Shown here: positions 1 to 8,388 of the stretch, piece after piece
Layout of the letters: every line of letters starts with the position of its first letter
Numbering within the stretch: the stretch's first letter is position 1
Assembly: GCA_020793555.1 (NCBI GenBank)
Contig: DQIO01000299.1
Coordinates: 1-15,775 of the forward strand
Reading direction: 5' to 3'
Length of the DNA stretch: 15,775 bases
Source: Methanosarcinaceae archaeon
Lineage (GTDB): Archaea; Halobacteriota; Methanosarcinia; Methanosarcinales; Methanosarcinaceae
Notes under the pieces: model-generated
The model's database searches: none
What the model was told of the DNA's origin: nothing
The model's input: only the letters and a program-made list of their open reading frames with translations
Translations under genes and position numbers: made by a program

Positions 1-141
1 AATCCAAGGGTGTTTAATTTGTTGTCATCGGTTTTGGGAATCAATGCGTCTACGATTGAACCTGATAATAATTTCCCTGATCTGTTTATGACTTCTGAGA
101 TACTGGATTGTTTGAGTTATTCGGCGGAGAAAATTTCATGA
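1..141 (+). CDS. C-terminal fragment of an unidentified protein (5' end outside window)
   Basis: An open frame enters from the left edge in phase 1 and runs 46 codons to TGA at 139-141. The visible residues begin NPRVFNLLSS and end LSYSAEKIS. I recognise no family from this tail; it is soluble-looking, with no membrane segment or metal motif. Its stop overlaps the next start as ATGA (138-141), the usual sign of translational coupling, so it is probably the preceding gene of the same glycan operon. The AT-rich codon use matches the downstream glycosyltransferases. The upstream sequence is needed to name it. Confidence 0.7.
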   Translation, partial: NPRVFNLLSSVLGINASTIEPDNNFPDLFMTSEILDCLSYSAEKIS

Positions 142-1325
142 AAGTACTAATGGCATGTCAGAATCATCCTGATGAATATAATCCTTATTGGGGTACTTTT
201 ATTGAAAGATCAATTAATTCAATTGTCAAGGAAGGCATTGATGTGGAAGCTATAATCCCCCGCCCACATGTACTTCCAATAAAAGGTTTACCACACTCAT
301 ATTTTTCTAAATTGCCTTCAAAAGATGAAAGCGGAGCCTATACTAAATATTATCCACGCTATTTTTATTTTCCACCAAAAAGACTTTTTTATGGACTTTC
401 TGGGAATTCGTATGCCAAAAATGTTACCAAATTTGCAAAAAAGAACATCGAAATTCCAGATGTAATCCATGCTCACCATGTGTTTATGGATGGGTACGGT
501 ATGCTTAAACTAAGCAAGGAGTGGGATATTCCTTTGATCATGGTTGAGCATGGAACAATTTTAAAAGAGATTCTTAATTGGAAATCTATGCATAACAAGA
601 TTATCAAAACACTTGATGCTGCTGACCATATTATGTGTGTTAGCGAGGATTTATTTTCAATTGCTTTAGCGCACGGAGTTGATGAAGAAAAAGTAAGTCT
701 AGTTCCAATTGGTGTTGATATAGACGTTTTCAAAAAAAGAGACGATGAGAACTTAAAAGAGCTTTTTGGCATCGATAGTGATGTGAAAATAATACTTTAT
801 GTTGGCCAGTTAGTACCTAAGAAAGGATTAAATTATTTAATTAATGCTATCCCACAAGTATTAGATAAGCACAATAAAACATGTTTTATTTTTGTAGGCT
901 ATGGGCCCCAAAGAGAATATCTTACAAAATTGTGTGTGGATAAAAACATCCAAAGCAACATTATATTTGTAGGTGGTGTTGGATCTGAGCGATTAATTGA
1001 TTGGTATTCCATAGCAGATATTTTAGTATTGCCAAGTTTATCAGAAGGGAGGCCAACAGTAATATACGAAGCTATGGCATGTGAACTTCCAGTAATTGCA
1101 ACTGATGTTGGGGGTGTATCTGAACAAGTCGAAAATGGCTATAATGGATTTGTCATTAAACCTCGGGATTCCCATGCATTAGCAGACAGCATAATTAATT
1201 TACTCGAAAATGATGATCTCCGAAAAGATATGGGTGAAAATTGCAGGAAGCGAATAATCGAACAGGGATGGACATGGGACAATCATGCAAAAAATGTTAT
1301 TGAAATTTATAAAAGAGTGTTGTGA
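138..1325 (+). CDS. GT4-family (GT-B fold) glycosyltransferase
   Basis: A 395-residue cytoplasmic glycosyltransferase that would move a sugar from a nucleotide donor to a growing glycan or lipid carrier; donor and acceptor cannot be read from sequence. The N-terminal Rossmann half carries VIHAHHVFMDGYG and an MVEHGT segment. A VSED...VPIGVDIDVF hinge follows, then LYVGQLVPKKGLNYLI and the GT4 signature EGRPTVIYE (E303 and E311, an EX7E pair) followed by ATDVGGVSE and NGYNGFV. I chose ATG 138 because GGAG at 126-129 lies 8 nt upstream and the N-terminus then reads MKVLMACQNHP, typical of the family. An in-frame ATG at 108 would add ten residues unlike the family. The gene overlaps the upstream stop by 4 nt. 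Confidence 0.93.
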   Translation: MKVLMACQNHPDEYNPYWGTFIERSINSIVKEGIDVEAIIPRPHVLPIKGLPHSYFSKLPSKDESGAYTKYYPRYFYFPPKRLFYGLSGNSYAKNVTKFAKKNIEIPDVIHAHHVFMDGYGMLKLSKEWDIPLIMVEHGTILKEILNWKSMHNKIIKTLDAADHIMCVSEDLFSIALAHGVDEEKVSLVPIGVDIDVFKKRDDENLKELFGIDSDVKIILYVGQLVPKKGLNYLINAIPQVLDKHNKTCFIFVGYGPQREYLTKLCVDKNIQSNIIFVGGVGSERLIDWYSIADILVLPSLSEGRPTVIYEAMACELPVIATDVGGVSEQVENGYNGFVIKPRDSHALADSIINLLENDDLRKDMGENCRKRIIEQGWTWDNHAKNVIEIYKRVL

Positions 1326-1350
1326 TTCTTTTAATCTAGAGCGAATCACA
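1321..1350. repeat. 8-bp inverted repeat after the first GT4 gene
   Basis: TGTGATTC (1321-1328) and GAATCACA (1343-1350) are perfect inverted repeats around a 14-nt spacer. The left arm contains the stop codon of the upstream gene (1323-1325). The next gene's TATA-like box lies 24 nt further on. It could be a weak transcript-ending hairpin, since no clear U-tract follows, or an operator upstream of the next promoter. The function is inferred only. Confidence 0.4.
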
Positions 1351-1373
1351 TAACATGATTGCAATATACGGAG

Positions 1374-1383
1374 TATATATAAA
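1374..1383 (+). promoter_or_regulatory. TATA-like box upstream of second GT4 gene
   Basis: TATATATAAA lies with its centre about 25 nt before the chosen ATG at 1403, so transcription would begin almost at the start codon (a leaderless or near-leaderless mRNA). It fits the 77-nt gap that separates this gene from the previous one, whereas most genes here are much closer. AT-rich sequence produces such matches by chance, so confidence is modest. Confidence 0.4.
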
Positions 1384-1402
1384 TTTATTTATAGGGAAAA
1401 TT

Positions 1403-2545
1403 ATGAAAATATGTATATTATCTTCACCATTTCCATACCCAAATGAATCGCCACAATTTGGTCCAGACAATGTTGTATACAATTTAGTAAAAGGACTAAT
1501 CAAACAAAATAGTGACATCTCCATAGATATTGTTACAATACTCAACGATGTAAAAGAGGCATTTGTGGATGAACGCTTTCCAGATGTAAGAGTACACTAT
1601 TTGCCACATTTAAAATATGTACCACGCAGTTTTGGTGATCCGATAATAATCAAGAGATTCCTGAAAAAGCATGATTATGATCTTGTGCATGCCCATTATC
1701 CAATAGCATTAGCAAAAATTATGGATATGAGCGTTCCCAAGATATTAACTCTTCATGGCATTTTCCATCGCGAAAGAAACTTTGTTAAAAATCCATTGAC
1801 ACGTTTGTTTTATCATGATTACAATACGTACATATTGAAAAAGATTCTACCAAAATTAGATGGTTTTATCGCAATCAGCCCATATGTTATAGATGAACTT
1901 AAAGAGATGGGAATACATGATAAAATGAAGAACATCTTTCAGATTAATAACCCAATTGACAATTCATTTTTTGATGTGACACCGAACCATGGTGGCAAGA
2001 TTATATTTTATCCAGCCAGAATTACAGAAAGAAAAAATCAACTTGCTGCAATACATGTAATTGAATTGGTAAAAAATAATGTAGATAAGTTTAAGCTAAT
2101 TCTAACTGGTGGTTCAGATAGGAAATATTTAGAACGGGTGAATGACGCAATCAGTGAAAATGGTTTAGCTGATTTTGTAGAATACCTTGGCAAAGTTTCG
2201 AGAGATGAAATTCTTGAGTTGTATAGTAAAGCGTCAATTGTTTATCTTCTTTCAAATCAGGAAACACAACCAATGAGCATACTCGAAGCAATGTCTACAG
2301 GAAAGCCGGTAATAGCATCTAACATTAAAAGTAATGAATATCTGGTAAAAAATGGTGTGACGGGTTATCTTGTGGATCCTAAAGATGCAAAAACAATCGC
2401 GCAATACACGATTGAATTGCTAAATAATAAGGCAAAAAGAATTGAAATGGGCGAATGTGCCAGAAAAATCGCACAAAAGCAATATCATCCAGATGTAATT
2501 GTTAAGCAGACATTGAAAATGTATGACGAAATAATAGGAAAGTAA
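1403..2545 (+). CDS. GT4-family (GT-B fold) glycosyltransferase
   Basis: A 380-residue cytoplasmic glycosyltransferase of the same broad family as its neighbour, but only distantly similar to it. Visible landmarks are MKICILSSPFPYP at the N-terminus, VHAHYPIALAKI, LTLHGIFHRERN, FIAISPYVIDELKEMGI, the INNPID hinge, IIFYPARITERKNQ, and the EX7E pair in ETQPMSILE (E287, E295) followed by STGKPVIASNI and NGVTGYLVDP. I set the start at ATG 1403 because AGGGA sits at 1393-1397 and the family N-terminus begins there. An earlier in-frame ATG at 1355 would add 16 unrelated residues and place the TATA-like box inside the gene. The membrane protein follows after 4 nt, so the two are probably co-transcribed. 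Confidence 0.92.
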   Translation: MKICILSSPFPYPNESPQFGPDNVVYNLVKGLIKQNSDISIDIVTILNDVKEAFVDERFPDVRVHYLPHLKYVPRSFGDPIIIKRFLKKHDYDLVHAHYPIALAKIMDMSVPKILTLHGIFHRERNFVKNPLTRLFYHDYNTYILKKILPKLDGFIAISPYVIDELKEMGIHDKMKNIFQINNPIDNSFFDVTPNHGGKIIFYPARITERKNQLAAIHVIELVKNNVDKFKLILTGGSDRKYLERVNDAISENGLADFVEYLGKVSRDEILELYSKASIVYLLSNQETQPMSILEAMSTGKPVIASNIKSNEYLVKNGVTGYLVDPKDAKTIAQYTIELLNNKAKRIEMGECARKIAQKQYHPDVIVKQTLKMYDEIIGK

Positions 2546-2549
2546 TCAA

Positions 2550-4358
2550 ATGAAAATATTAAGGGATATTACCACAACATTTGAATTTGATAATTTATCA
2601 AAGATATTTTTATCACTGGGATATCTCGCATTGTTCACTATAGCTTATATAATTTATAAAACACCAAACGCAACAGGATATGAGTTGACCATATACAATG
2701 CATTTCCTAGTTACTTCTTTCTTTTATTTATATTAATTTATTTTATGGGGTTTTCTATAATTTTCAAGGGTATTTGGAATAGGACTGAAAAAATAGGATC
2801 ATTTGTTCCTGCCATTATTCTTATTTTATTGGCAAATGGTGTTTTTTTATCACTAAGTAATCTACACGGATACTGGCTCGAGGGGAGAGGCGAGGGAGAT
2901 GTTCTAGCCCATATAGGGTACATGAAAGATATTATAATAAATGGGAACATAGGCACCAATAATTATTATCCAATGTTGCATTTAATTGGAGTAATCATAT
3001 TTTATTTTGCGAATATTTCACTTGAAAATATTTCTACTATTATATATGTTTTTTTTTCACTATCTTTCCCCCTATTCATTTATTTTTTATCTTCCTCTAT
3101 GTTGAATAACATGTGGGAAAGATTACTTATCACTTCATTTTCTCTGACACTAATTTTTTCACTTTTTCATTTAAGAGTGCATCCATCAATATGGAGCATA
3201 ATCATAGTCCCACTTCTTTTAGGTGCCATTCAATATAAAATATGGAAACAAAAAAGATCTATGGAGTTTTCTATCATAATTTTAATTTTAGCTTTTTTGA
3301 TTATATATATGCATCCAATGACTGCTGTTTTTTTGATTATTATGCTATCATGTTATGCAATTGTCACAAATTTTGTTCCAAAAGCAGATTTGTATACAAA
3401 GCCGATTAACACAATCATAATTATATTCACAGTATTTCTTAGTTGGTACTTATCTTTTATCGGCATACAGCGATTTACTAGAAATATTTATAATTCACTA
3501 TTTATTGAATCTGAAACTTCAATTGCGTCGTTTTACATGGATGTTTATTCAACAGCACAATTATCATTTTATACCACAATAAAATATCTTTTTTGGCAAT
3601 ATGGGCATTTAATTATCCTTATTGGAATCTCCACACTTTTTATAATAATCACATTACGTAAATTATTGCTACATAAAAATAATTCTTTGAATAATGTGAC
3701 TTATATGTTTTTACAAATATCTGGATTTTTGACTGCTGTGGTTTTCACAGTTACGTACTTCGTGGAATTCAATATAGTTAGAGTATTTAGATTTTCGGTG
3801 ATGATCTCAGTAATTACTTGTGGTTTATTTTTTATTGATACAATCAATATCGACAGAAAAAGAGTAGTCATCGCTTTTATCACAATAATGTTTTTATCAT
3901 CTTTTTTTGTATTTAATGTATATTCTGGGCCAGTAAAATCATCTGTAAACAGCCAGATGACACTTATGGAGCACGATGGATTGAAATGGATTCTAACACA
4001 TAAGAATAATATGATATATTTTGTGAGTGGAACAAATATTTACAAAAATAGCATTTATTTTTTTGGTGGACAAGGAGCTAAAAAAAACCGGGTTAAATAC
4101 ATCCGAGCAACTCTCCCAAATCATTATGGGGTTGATGAATATAGTTCTTTAGGCGTTGCAGTAGAAAATAAGATTGGATTTAATGAATCGTTTTACACAA
4201 TATATAATAAACACATGGAAATCAATTATCAAGTTCTCCCAGAGGAAGTTTGGGATATTGCAACGAGATATAATAAAGAAGTTATCGAAAATGATGCATC
4301 GGTAAATATAATTTATTCAAATGGTGAATTTGAAAATTGGCTAGTTCAGGAACACTAA
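2550..4358 (+). CDS. Polytopic membrane protein, possible GT-C glycosyltransferase
   Basis: A 602-residue protein with about a dozen hydrophobic segments through roughly residue 455 and a soluble C-terminal tail of about 150 residues. I do not recognise a named family with certainty. The loop GEGDVLAHIGYMKDI holds an acidic residue (D117) and H121 after the second or third membrane segment, followed by NYYPMLHLIG. A catalytic Asp in the first large outer loop plus a YP motif is the general plan of GT-C lipid-phosphosugar transferases, so that role is a reasonable inference. SLFHLRVHPSIW and IIYMHPMTAVF add conserved-looking HP pairs. A polymerase or ligase is the main alternative. AGGAA (2536-2540) is the ribosome site, and the gene starts 4 nt after the upstream stop. 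Confidence 0.8.
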   Translation: MKILRDITTTFEFDNLSKIFLSLGYLALFTIAYIIYKTPNATGYELTIYNAFPSYFFLLFILIYFMGFSIIFKGIWNRTEKIGSFVPAIILILLANGVFLSLSNLHGYWLEGRGEGDVLAHIGYMKDIIINGNIGTNNYYPMLHLIGVIIFYFANISLENISTIIYVFFSLSFPLFIYFLSSSMLNNMWERLLITSFSLTLIFSLFHLRVHPSIWSIIIVPLLLGAIQYKIWKQKRSMEFSIIILILAFLIIYMHPMTAVFLIIMLSCYAIVTNFVPKADLYTKPINTIIIIFTVFLSWYLSFIGIQRFTRNIYNSLFIESETSIASFYMDVYSTAQLSFYTTIKYLFWQYGHLIILIGISTLFIIITLRKLLLHKNNSLNNVTYMFLQISGFLTAVVFTVTYFVEFNIVRVFRFSVMISVITCGLFFIDTINIDRKRVVIAFITIMFLSSFFVFNVYSGPVKSSVNSQMTLMEHDGLKWILTHKNNMIYFVSGTNIYKNSIYFFGGQGAKKNRVKYIRATLPNHYGVDEYSSLGVAVENKIGFNESFYTIYNKHMEINYQVLPEEVWDIATRYNKEVIENDASVNIIYSNGEFENWLVQEH

Positions 4359-4388
4359 TCAATTTCATAATTGAGTTAATTATAAAAA
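4359..4388 (+). promoter_or_regulatory. Small inverted repeat plus TATA-like box before AP-superfamily gene
   Basis: TCAATT (4359-4364) and AATTGA (4369-4374) form a 6-bp inverted repeat directly after the upstream stop codon, and TATAAAAAA starts at 4381. The box centre is about 24 nt from ATG 4408, as expected of an archaeal promoter with almost no leader. The start also has a good GAGGA site (4396-4400), so read-through from upstream is equally possible. Chance matches are common in this AT-rich DNA. Confidence 0.3.
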
Positions 4389-4407
4389 AACATTTGAGGA
4401 AATAATC

Positions 4408-5937
4408 ATGGAACATCACAATAATAAAATGATAGTTTTAGGTTTAGATGGCGCAACCTGGAGATTGATTCAACCATGGGCAGAAAGCAACCAACTACCT
4501 AATTTTAAAAAACTAATGGATAATGGTTCCTGGGGAAATTTAAAAAGTACATATCCACCAATTACCCCTCCTGCATGGACATCAATGACAACAGGAAAAA
4601 ATCCTGCTAAACATGGTATTTTTGGATTTTTAAAACTTGAGAATGAAAAATTCAGGCTTTATCAATCGAAAGACAAAAAGGAACCGGAAATATGGGATTA
4701 TTTGCAAAATAAAAAATCAATTGTCATCAATCTTCCAGTGTCATATCCTCCAAAAAAAATAAATGGAATAATGGTTAGTGGAATGTACACTCCGTCAAAG
4801 GAGTCTAATTTTGCCCATCCATCTGAAATAAAGGACGAACTTTTAGATGAATTTCCTGATTATCGGTTTGAATTAAGCTGGGGCGAATATACAGGAAATA
4901 AAACAAGGTTCCTGGATGAGCTATACAAGATGACAGATAATCGGATGAAACTTTTTAACCATCTATTCGATAAAAAAGAATGGGACCTCATGTTCTATGT
5001 TTTCATCGGTACCGATCGAATACAACATATTTATTGGGATCAGGATGAATTACTTAAATACTACAAGTATATCGATACATTTTTGGGAGAGGTTGTTGAA
5101 AAGATAGAAAGACAGGCTGAAAAAATCAATTTGTTCATTGTATCCGATCATGGTTTCAATCAAATAAACAAAACAGTTGATATAAATAAACTATTATATG
5201 CACATAAATTTTTGGTTCTTAAGAAAGACCAGTCACTAAACAAAAAAATAGTTTTCAAAATAGGTATCAATAAAAGCAACGCAATTGAATTTATTAAAAA
5301 GATGGGGCTTTTAAAGTTATATAAGAGATTGCCGAATAAAGTAAACGACTTTATCTCAAAACAGATACCAGGCGAGACAAATATTGTCACGGATATATCA
5401 AAAGAGAACTCAAGGGCTTATTCGAATGGATTTGGCACGGTTTTTTTCACCTCAAATGATGGCAATGACGAAATTATTAATAAAATCCAGAACTTGAAAG
5501 ATCCGGAAAATGGACGGAATGTTATCAAAGAAATTCACATCAAGCGAGATTTATTTTCAGGGCGATTTATAGATGAAGCACCAGATGCGGTCCTCATTCC
5601 GTGTGAGGGATATAAATTGTCAAAGAATAGTAGTGATGAAGTTATAAGTAATGAAACTTTCGAAAAAGCAGACCATGAAATTGATGGGATACTCCTTGCA
5701 TATGGACCAGATATTAAATGTAGCAATTTTAAAACTGCCAGCATATACGATATTGCTCCAACAATCTTGCATCTTTTTGGATCGCCAATTCCAGACGATA
5801 TGGATGGGCGTGTTTTGAAGGAGATTTTCAAAGAGACAAGTGAACATTCCATAAGAAACGAAAAATATCAGGAATCATTTAATATTCAAAAGTTAAAAAA
5901 ACAAGTTCAGATGGTAAAAAAGGTTAATAATATTTGA
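4408..5937 (+). CDS. Alkaline-phosphatase superfamily protein (type I phosphodiesterase-like), paralogue 1
   Basis: A 509-residue soluble protein without signal peptide, so it should act in the cytoplasm. The metal-site skeleton of the superfamily is complete: LGLDGATW (D14), PPITPPAWTSMTTG with T53 as likely nucleophile, GTDRIQH (D203, H207), SDHGF (D247, H248), and DHEIDGILLAYGP (H423), then the closing IYDIAPTILHLFG and DMDGRVLKEIF. About 175 residues separate the fourth and last ligand sites. The family includes phosphodiesterases, nucleotide pyrophosphatases, phosphoglycerate mutases, sulfatases and phospho-group transferases; substrate cannot be assigned. Its place among glycosyltransferases suggests a nucleotide-sugar, lipid-phosphate or glycan ester substrate. 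GAGGA at 4396-4400 supports the start. The C-terminal tail is Lys-rich. A clear paralogue follows at 6813-8387. Confidence 0.87.
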   Translation: MEHHNNKMIVLGLDGATWRLIQPWAESNQLPNFKKLMDNGSWGNLKSTYPPITPPAWTSMTTGKNPAKHGIFGFLKLENEKFRLYQSKDKKEPEIWDYLQNKKSIVINLPVSYPPKKINGIMVSGMYTPSKESNFAHPSEIKDELLDEFPDYRFELSWGEYTGNKTRFLDELYKMTDNRMKLFNHLFDKKEWDLMFYVFIGTDRIQHIYWDQDELLKYYKYIDTFLGEVVEKIERQAEKINLFIVSDHGFNQINKTVDINKLLYAHKFLVLKKDQSLNKKIVFKIGINKSNAIEFIKKMGLLKLYKRLPNKVNDFISKQIPGETNIVTDISKENSRAYSNGFGTVFFTSNDGNDEIINKIQNLKDPENGRNVIKEIHIKRDLFSGRFIDEAPDAVLIPCEGYKLSKNSSDEVISNETFEKADHEIDGILLAYGPDIKCSNFKTASIYDIAPTILHLFGSPIPDDMDGRVLKEIFKETSEHSIRNEKYQESFNIQKLKKQVQMVKKVNNI

Positions 5938-5955
5938 AATCGTGGTGTTGATAGT

Positions 5956-6816
5956 ATGGAAAAAAAACCAAAAGTTAGCATCATAATTCCGTCATATAAT
6001 AATGGAAAATATATTGGTTCTGCAATTTCCAGTGCTTTGAATCAGACATATCCTAATATTGAAGTTATTATTGTAGATGATAATTCCAATGATGGTACAA
6101 AGGAAATCCTAAACGAACTTATTAATTCTAATCTGATATGCATATTTAACAAAAACAATGTGGGAGCTTCAGCCTCTAAAAATATTGCCATACGAAGAAG
6201 CAGTGGTGAATATATTGCTATTCTTGATTCAGATGATGTTTATTCAAAACAGAAGATTGAAGCACAGATAAATTGTTTTGAAAAACTAGAATTGACAAAT
6301 TCAAAAATTGGATTGATATATTGTGGCATTAAACACATAGATGATAACTGCAATGTTTTAAGAAAAATACTACCAAAAGGTAAAGGGTGGAGTGGCGTTA
6401 TTCATGGTGAATTTATAGGCGCAACTCCATTGATCAAGAAGGAATGCTTTGAAAAAGCAGGAATGTTTGATGAGAATTTGAGGTATTTTGAAGATCGCGA
6501 CCTTTATTATAGGATTCATAAGTGTGGCTATAGTTTTGGTTATATAGAAAAACCATTGTATCTGTACAGGAATCATTCTACGAATATCTCAAAAAATAGT
6601 GAATTGTATCTTAAAAACATTGATTTATTCTATAGGAAATATTTGTCCTTACCGGAGTACAAATATGATAAAAAAATTCGTTCTCAGTACTATATTCAAA
6701 AAGGTTTTGCTCTACTTAAACATAAATCACCGAGTGCAATTTATTATCTGATTTTATCATTAATCTGGAATCCATTGATTCTATTTGAGTATATATTGAA
6801 AAGGTTGTCAAAATGA
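5956..6816 (+). CDS. GT2-family (GT-A fold) glycosyltransferase
   Basis: A 286-residue glycosyltransferase. The N-terminus reads VSIIIPSYNNGKYIGSAI, ALNQTYPNIEVIIVDDNSNDGT is the classic nucleotide-binding stretch, NVGASASKNIAIRRSSGEYI follows, and LDSDDVY is the metal-binding DXD motif at about residue 95. ENLRYFEDRDLYYRI contains the ED acid/base region. The last 30 residues are hydrophobic (YYLILSLIWNPLILFEYIL), probably a membrane-associating helix. It would add one sugar on the cytoplasmic side; donor unknown. A GGTG segment near 5944 is a usable ribosome site. The stop overlaps the next start as ATGA (6813-6816), so it is translationally coupled to the second AP-superfamily gene. Confidence 0.93.
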   Translation: MEKKPKVSIIIPSYNNGKYIGSAISSALNQTYPNIEVIIVDDNSNDGTKEILNELINSNLICIFNKNNVGASASKNIAIRRSSGEYIAILDSDDVYSKQKIEAQINCFEKLELTNSKIGLIYCGIKHIDDNCNVLRKILPKGKGWSGVIHGEFIGATPLIKKECFEKAGMFDENLRYFEDRDLYYRIHKCGYSFGYIEKPLYLYRNHSTNISKNSELYLKNIDLFYRKYLSLPEYKYDKKIRSQYYIQKGFALLKHKSPSAIYYLILSLIWNPLILFEYILKRLSK

Positions 6817-8387
6817 AAACAAGTCCTAAAATATTAGTAATCGGATTAGACGGATGTAGCTGGAATATATTCAACCATTTTTTAGATGATATGCCGAATC
6901 TCAGAAAACTTATGGATAATGGGGTAAGTGGTAATTTAAGATCATGTATCCCTCCGATTACATTTCCGGCATGGAAATGCTATTCAACTGGACAAAATCC
7001 GAGAAAATTAGGTGTCTTTGATTTCACAAAGATAAATTTGGAATCTAAAAAATATGAGTTCCACAATTCAAAAAGTTTCACGCAAGATGAAATTTGGGAT
7101 TATCTTGAAACGAAAGGATATAGGTCATGCGTAATAGGTATGCCAACAACATACCCTGTGAAAAAGATAAATGGGGTAATGGTTGCAGCAGGTCCAGAAG
7201 TATCAGAAATTGATGAAAATATTGTTTATCCTTTAGATTATCTGTCTTTATTAAAGGACACGGGATTTAAAATAAAATCTAAGTATCCTTTAGATAAAAT
7301 GGGAACAAAGTTCGCTCTTAAAGAATATGAAGAAATAATACGATCTCATTTTAGATTGGCTAGAAAATTGTTAGAAACTGAAGATTTCGATTTTTTCCAA
7401 ATAACAATTTTCCACATCGACACAATAAATCATATTTTGATTAACAATTGTGAGAAACTTAAACATTTCTATACGATCATAGATGAAGAAATTGGATTAT
7501 TGCTGGAACTTGTAAATGATGATACTCATATCGTGATGGTTTCAGATCATGGCATGCAGAAAAATAGAGTTTTTATGAATTTGAAAGCTTGGCTGGAAGA
7601 ACATGGGTATATCATAAAAGCACCAACAACATCAAAACATAGTACTGGTTTATTTGTGAAATTCCTACGGTATTTGGCTGGCTCTAAACCAGGTGTTTTT
7701 TTATTTACTGATTTCTCACAAATGTCTAAAATTCGAGATGCATATTTAAGTGCACTAAATAAACATAGCAGTATCAGCAATAAAACTTCGAGTGCAGACG
7801 ATAATAAATGCATTGACAATGATTTTTTAGCAGCAACTAAAGTCTCACATCAATGCATATATTTCCTTAACAAAAATGTAGATGAAAATAAAAAGCAAAA
7901 ATTCATTGGTGAATTAAAATCGCTAAAAGATCCAAAATATGGTCTACACCCAATAAGAGATATTATTTACCCTAAAAACTATTACCAACAAATCGATAAT
8001 AAGTCTGAAAAAAACATGCCTGATTTGATTTTGAATTTAAATGATGGTTTTTACTTGCTATTTAAAGAAGGGTGCGACATTTTCGATTATGAGATGAAAA
8101 ATCACGACTATATTGCTTTTCATCGAAGAGATGGTTTTTATCTTATAAGCGGCAAAAATATAAAAAGTAATAGTCGCCTTGATGCTGAGATATATGACAT
8201 CGCACCTACAATATTACACATGCTTGATGTTCCTGTATCAAAAGATATGGATGGACGCGTGCTTAAAGAGATTTATGTTGACAATTCCGATATAGCCAAG
8301 AGAGATGTTGTATGTAAAGAATACAAAGATACAAAAAAAGATATGCAACAAAAGATTAGAGGTCTAAAGTCACTCAAGAAGATATAA
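6813..8387 (+). CDS. Alkaline-phosphatase superfamily protein (type I phosphodiesterase-like), paralogue 2
   Basis: A 524-residue cytoplasmic paralogue of the protein at 4408-5937, alike along its whole length. Metal-site residues are all present: VIGLDGCSW (D13), PPITFPAWKCYSTG with T50 as likely nucleophile, HIDTINH (D203, H207), SDHGM (D245, H246), and FHRRDGFYLISG (H437), then IYDIAPTILHMLD and DMDGRVLKEIY. The segment between the fourth and last ligand sites (about 190 residues) is the least like its paralogue and probably shapes the substrate pocket. It starts inside the GT2 stop (ATGA), implying a shared job with that transferase. Two such enzymes around one glycosyltransferase suggest a phosphate- or sulfate-ester step in glycan assembly, which is inference. 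It ends in a basic tail, and its stop is 1 nt from the convergent flippase stop. Confidence 0.87.
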   Translation: MKTSPKILVIGLDGCSWNIFNHFLDDMPNLRKLMDNGVSGNLRSCIPPITFPAWKCYSTGQNPRKLGVFDFTKINLESKKYEFHNSKSFTQDEIWDYLETKGYRSCVIGMPTTYPVKKINGVMVAAGPEVSEIDENIVYPLDYLSLLKDTGFKIKSKYPLDKMGTKFALKEYEEIIRSHFRLARKLLETEDFDFFQITIFHIDTINHILINNCEKLKHFYTIIDEEIGLLLELVNDDTHIVMVSDHGMQKNRVFMNLKAWLEEHGYIIKAPTTSKHSTGLFVKFLRYLAGSKPGVFLFTDFSQMSKIRDAYLSALNKHSSISNKTSSADDNKCIDNDFLAATKVSHQCIYFLNKNVDENKKQKFIGELKSLKDPKYGLHPIRDIIYPKNYYQQIDNKSEKNMPDLILNLNDGFYLLFKEGCDIFDYEMKNHDYIAFHRRDGFYLISGKNIKSNSRLDAEIYDIAPTILHMLDVPVSKDMDGRVLKEIYVDNSDIAKRDVVCKEYKDTKKDMQQKIRGLKSLKKI

Positions 8388-8388
8388 C

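Noticed and set aside
5850..8387. The two large AP-superfamily proteins also ending in the RLxxLGY peptide
   Set aside because: Their tails (ending KKVNNI and LKSLKKI) are basic and helical-looking but lack the GY; similarity is too weak to claim.
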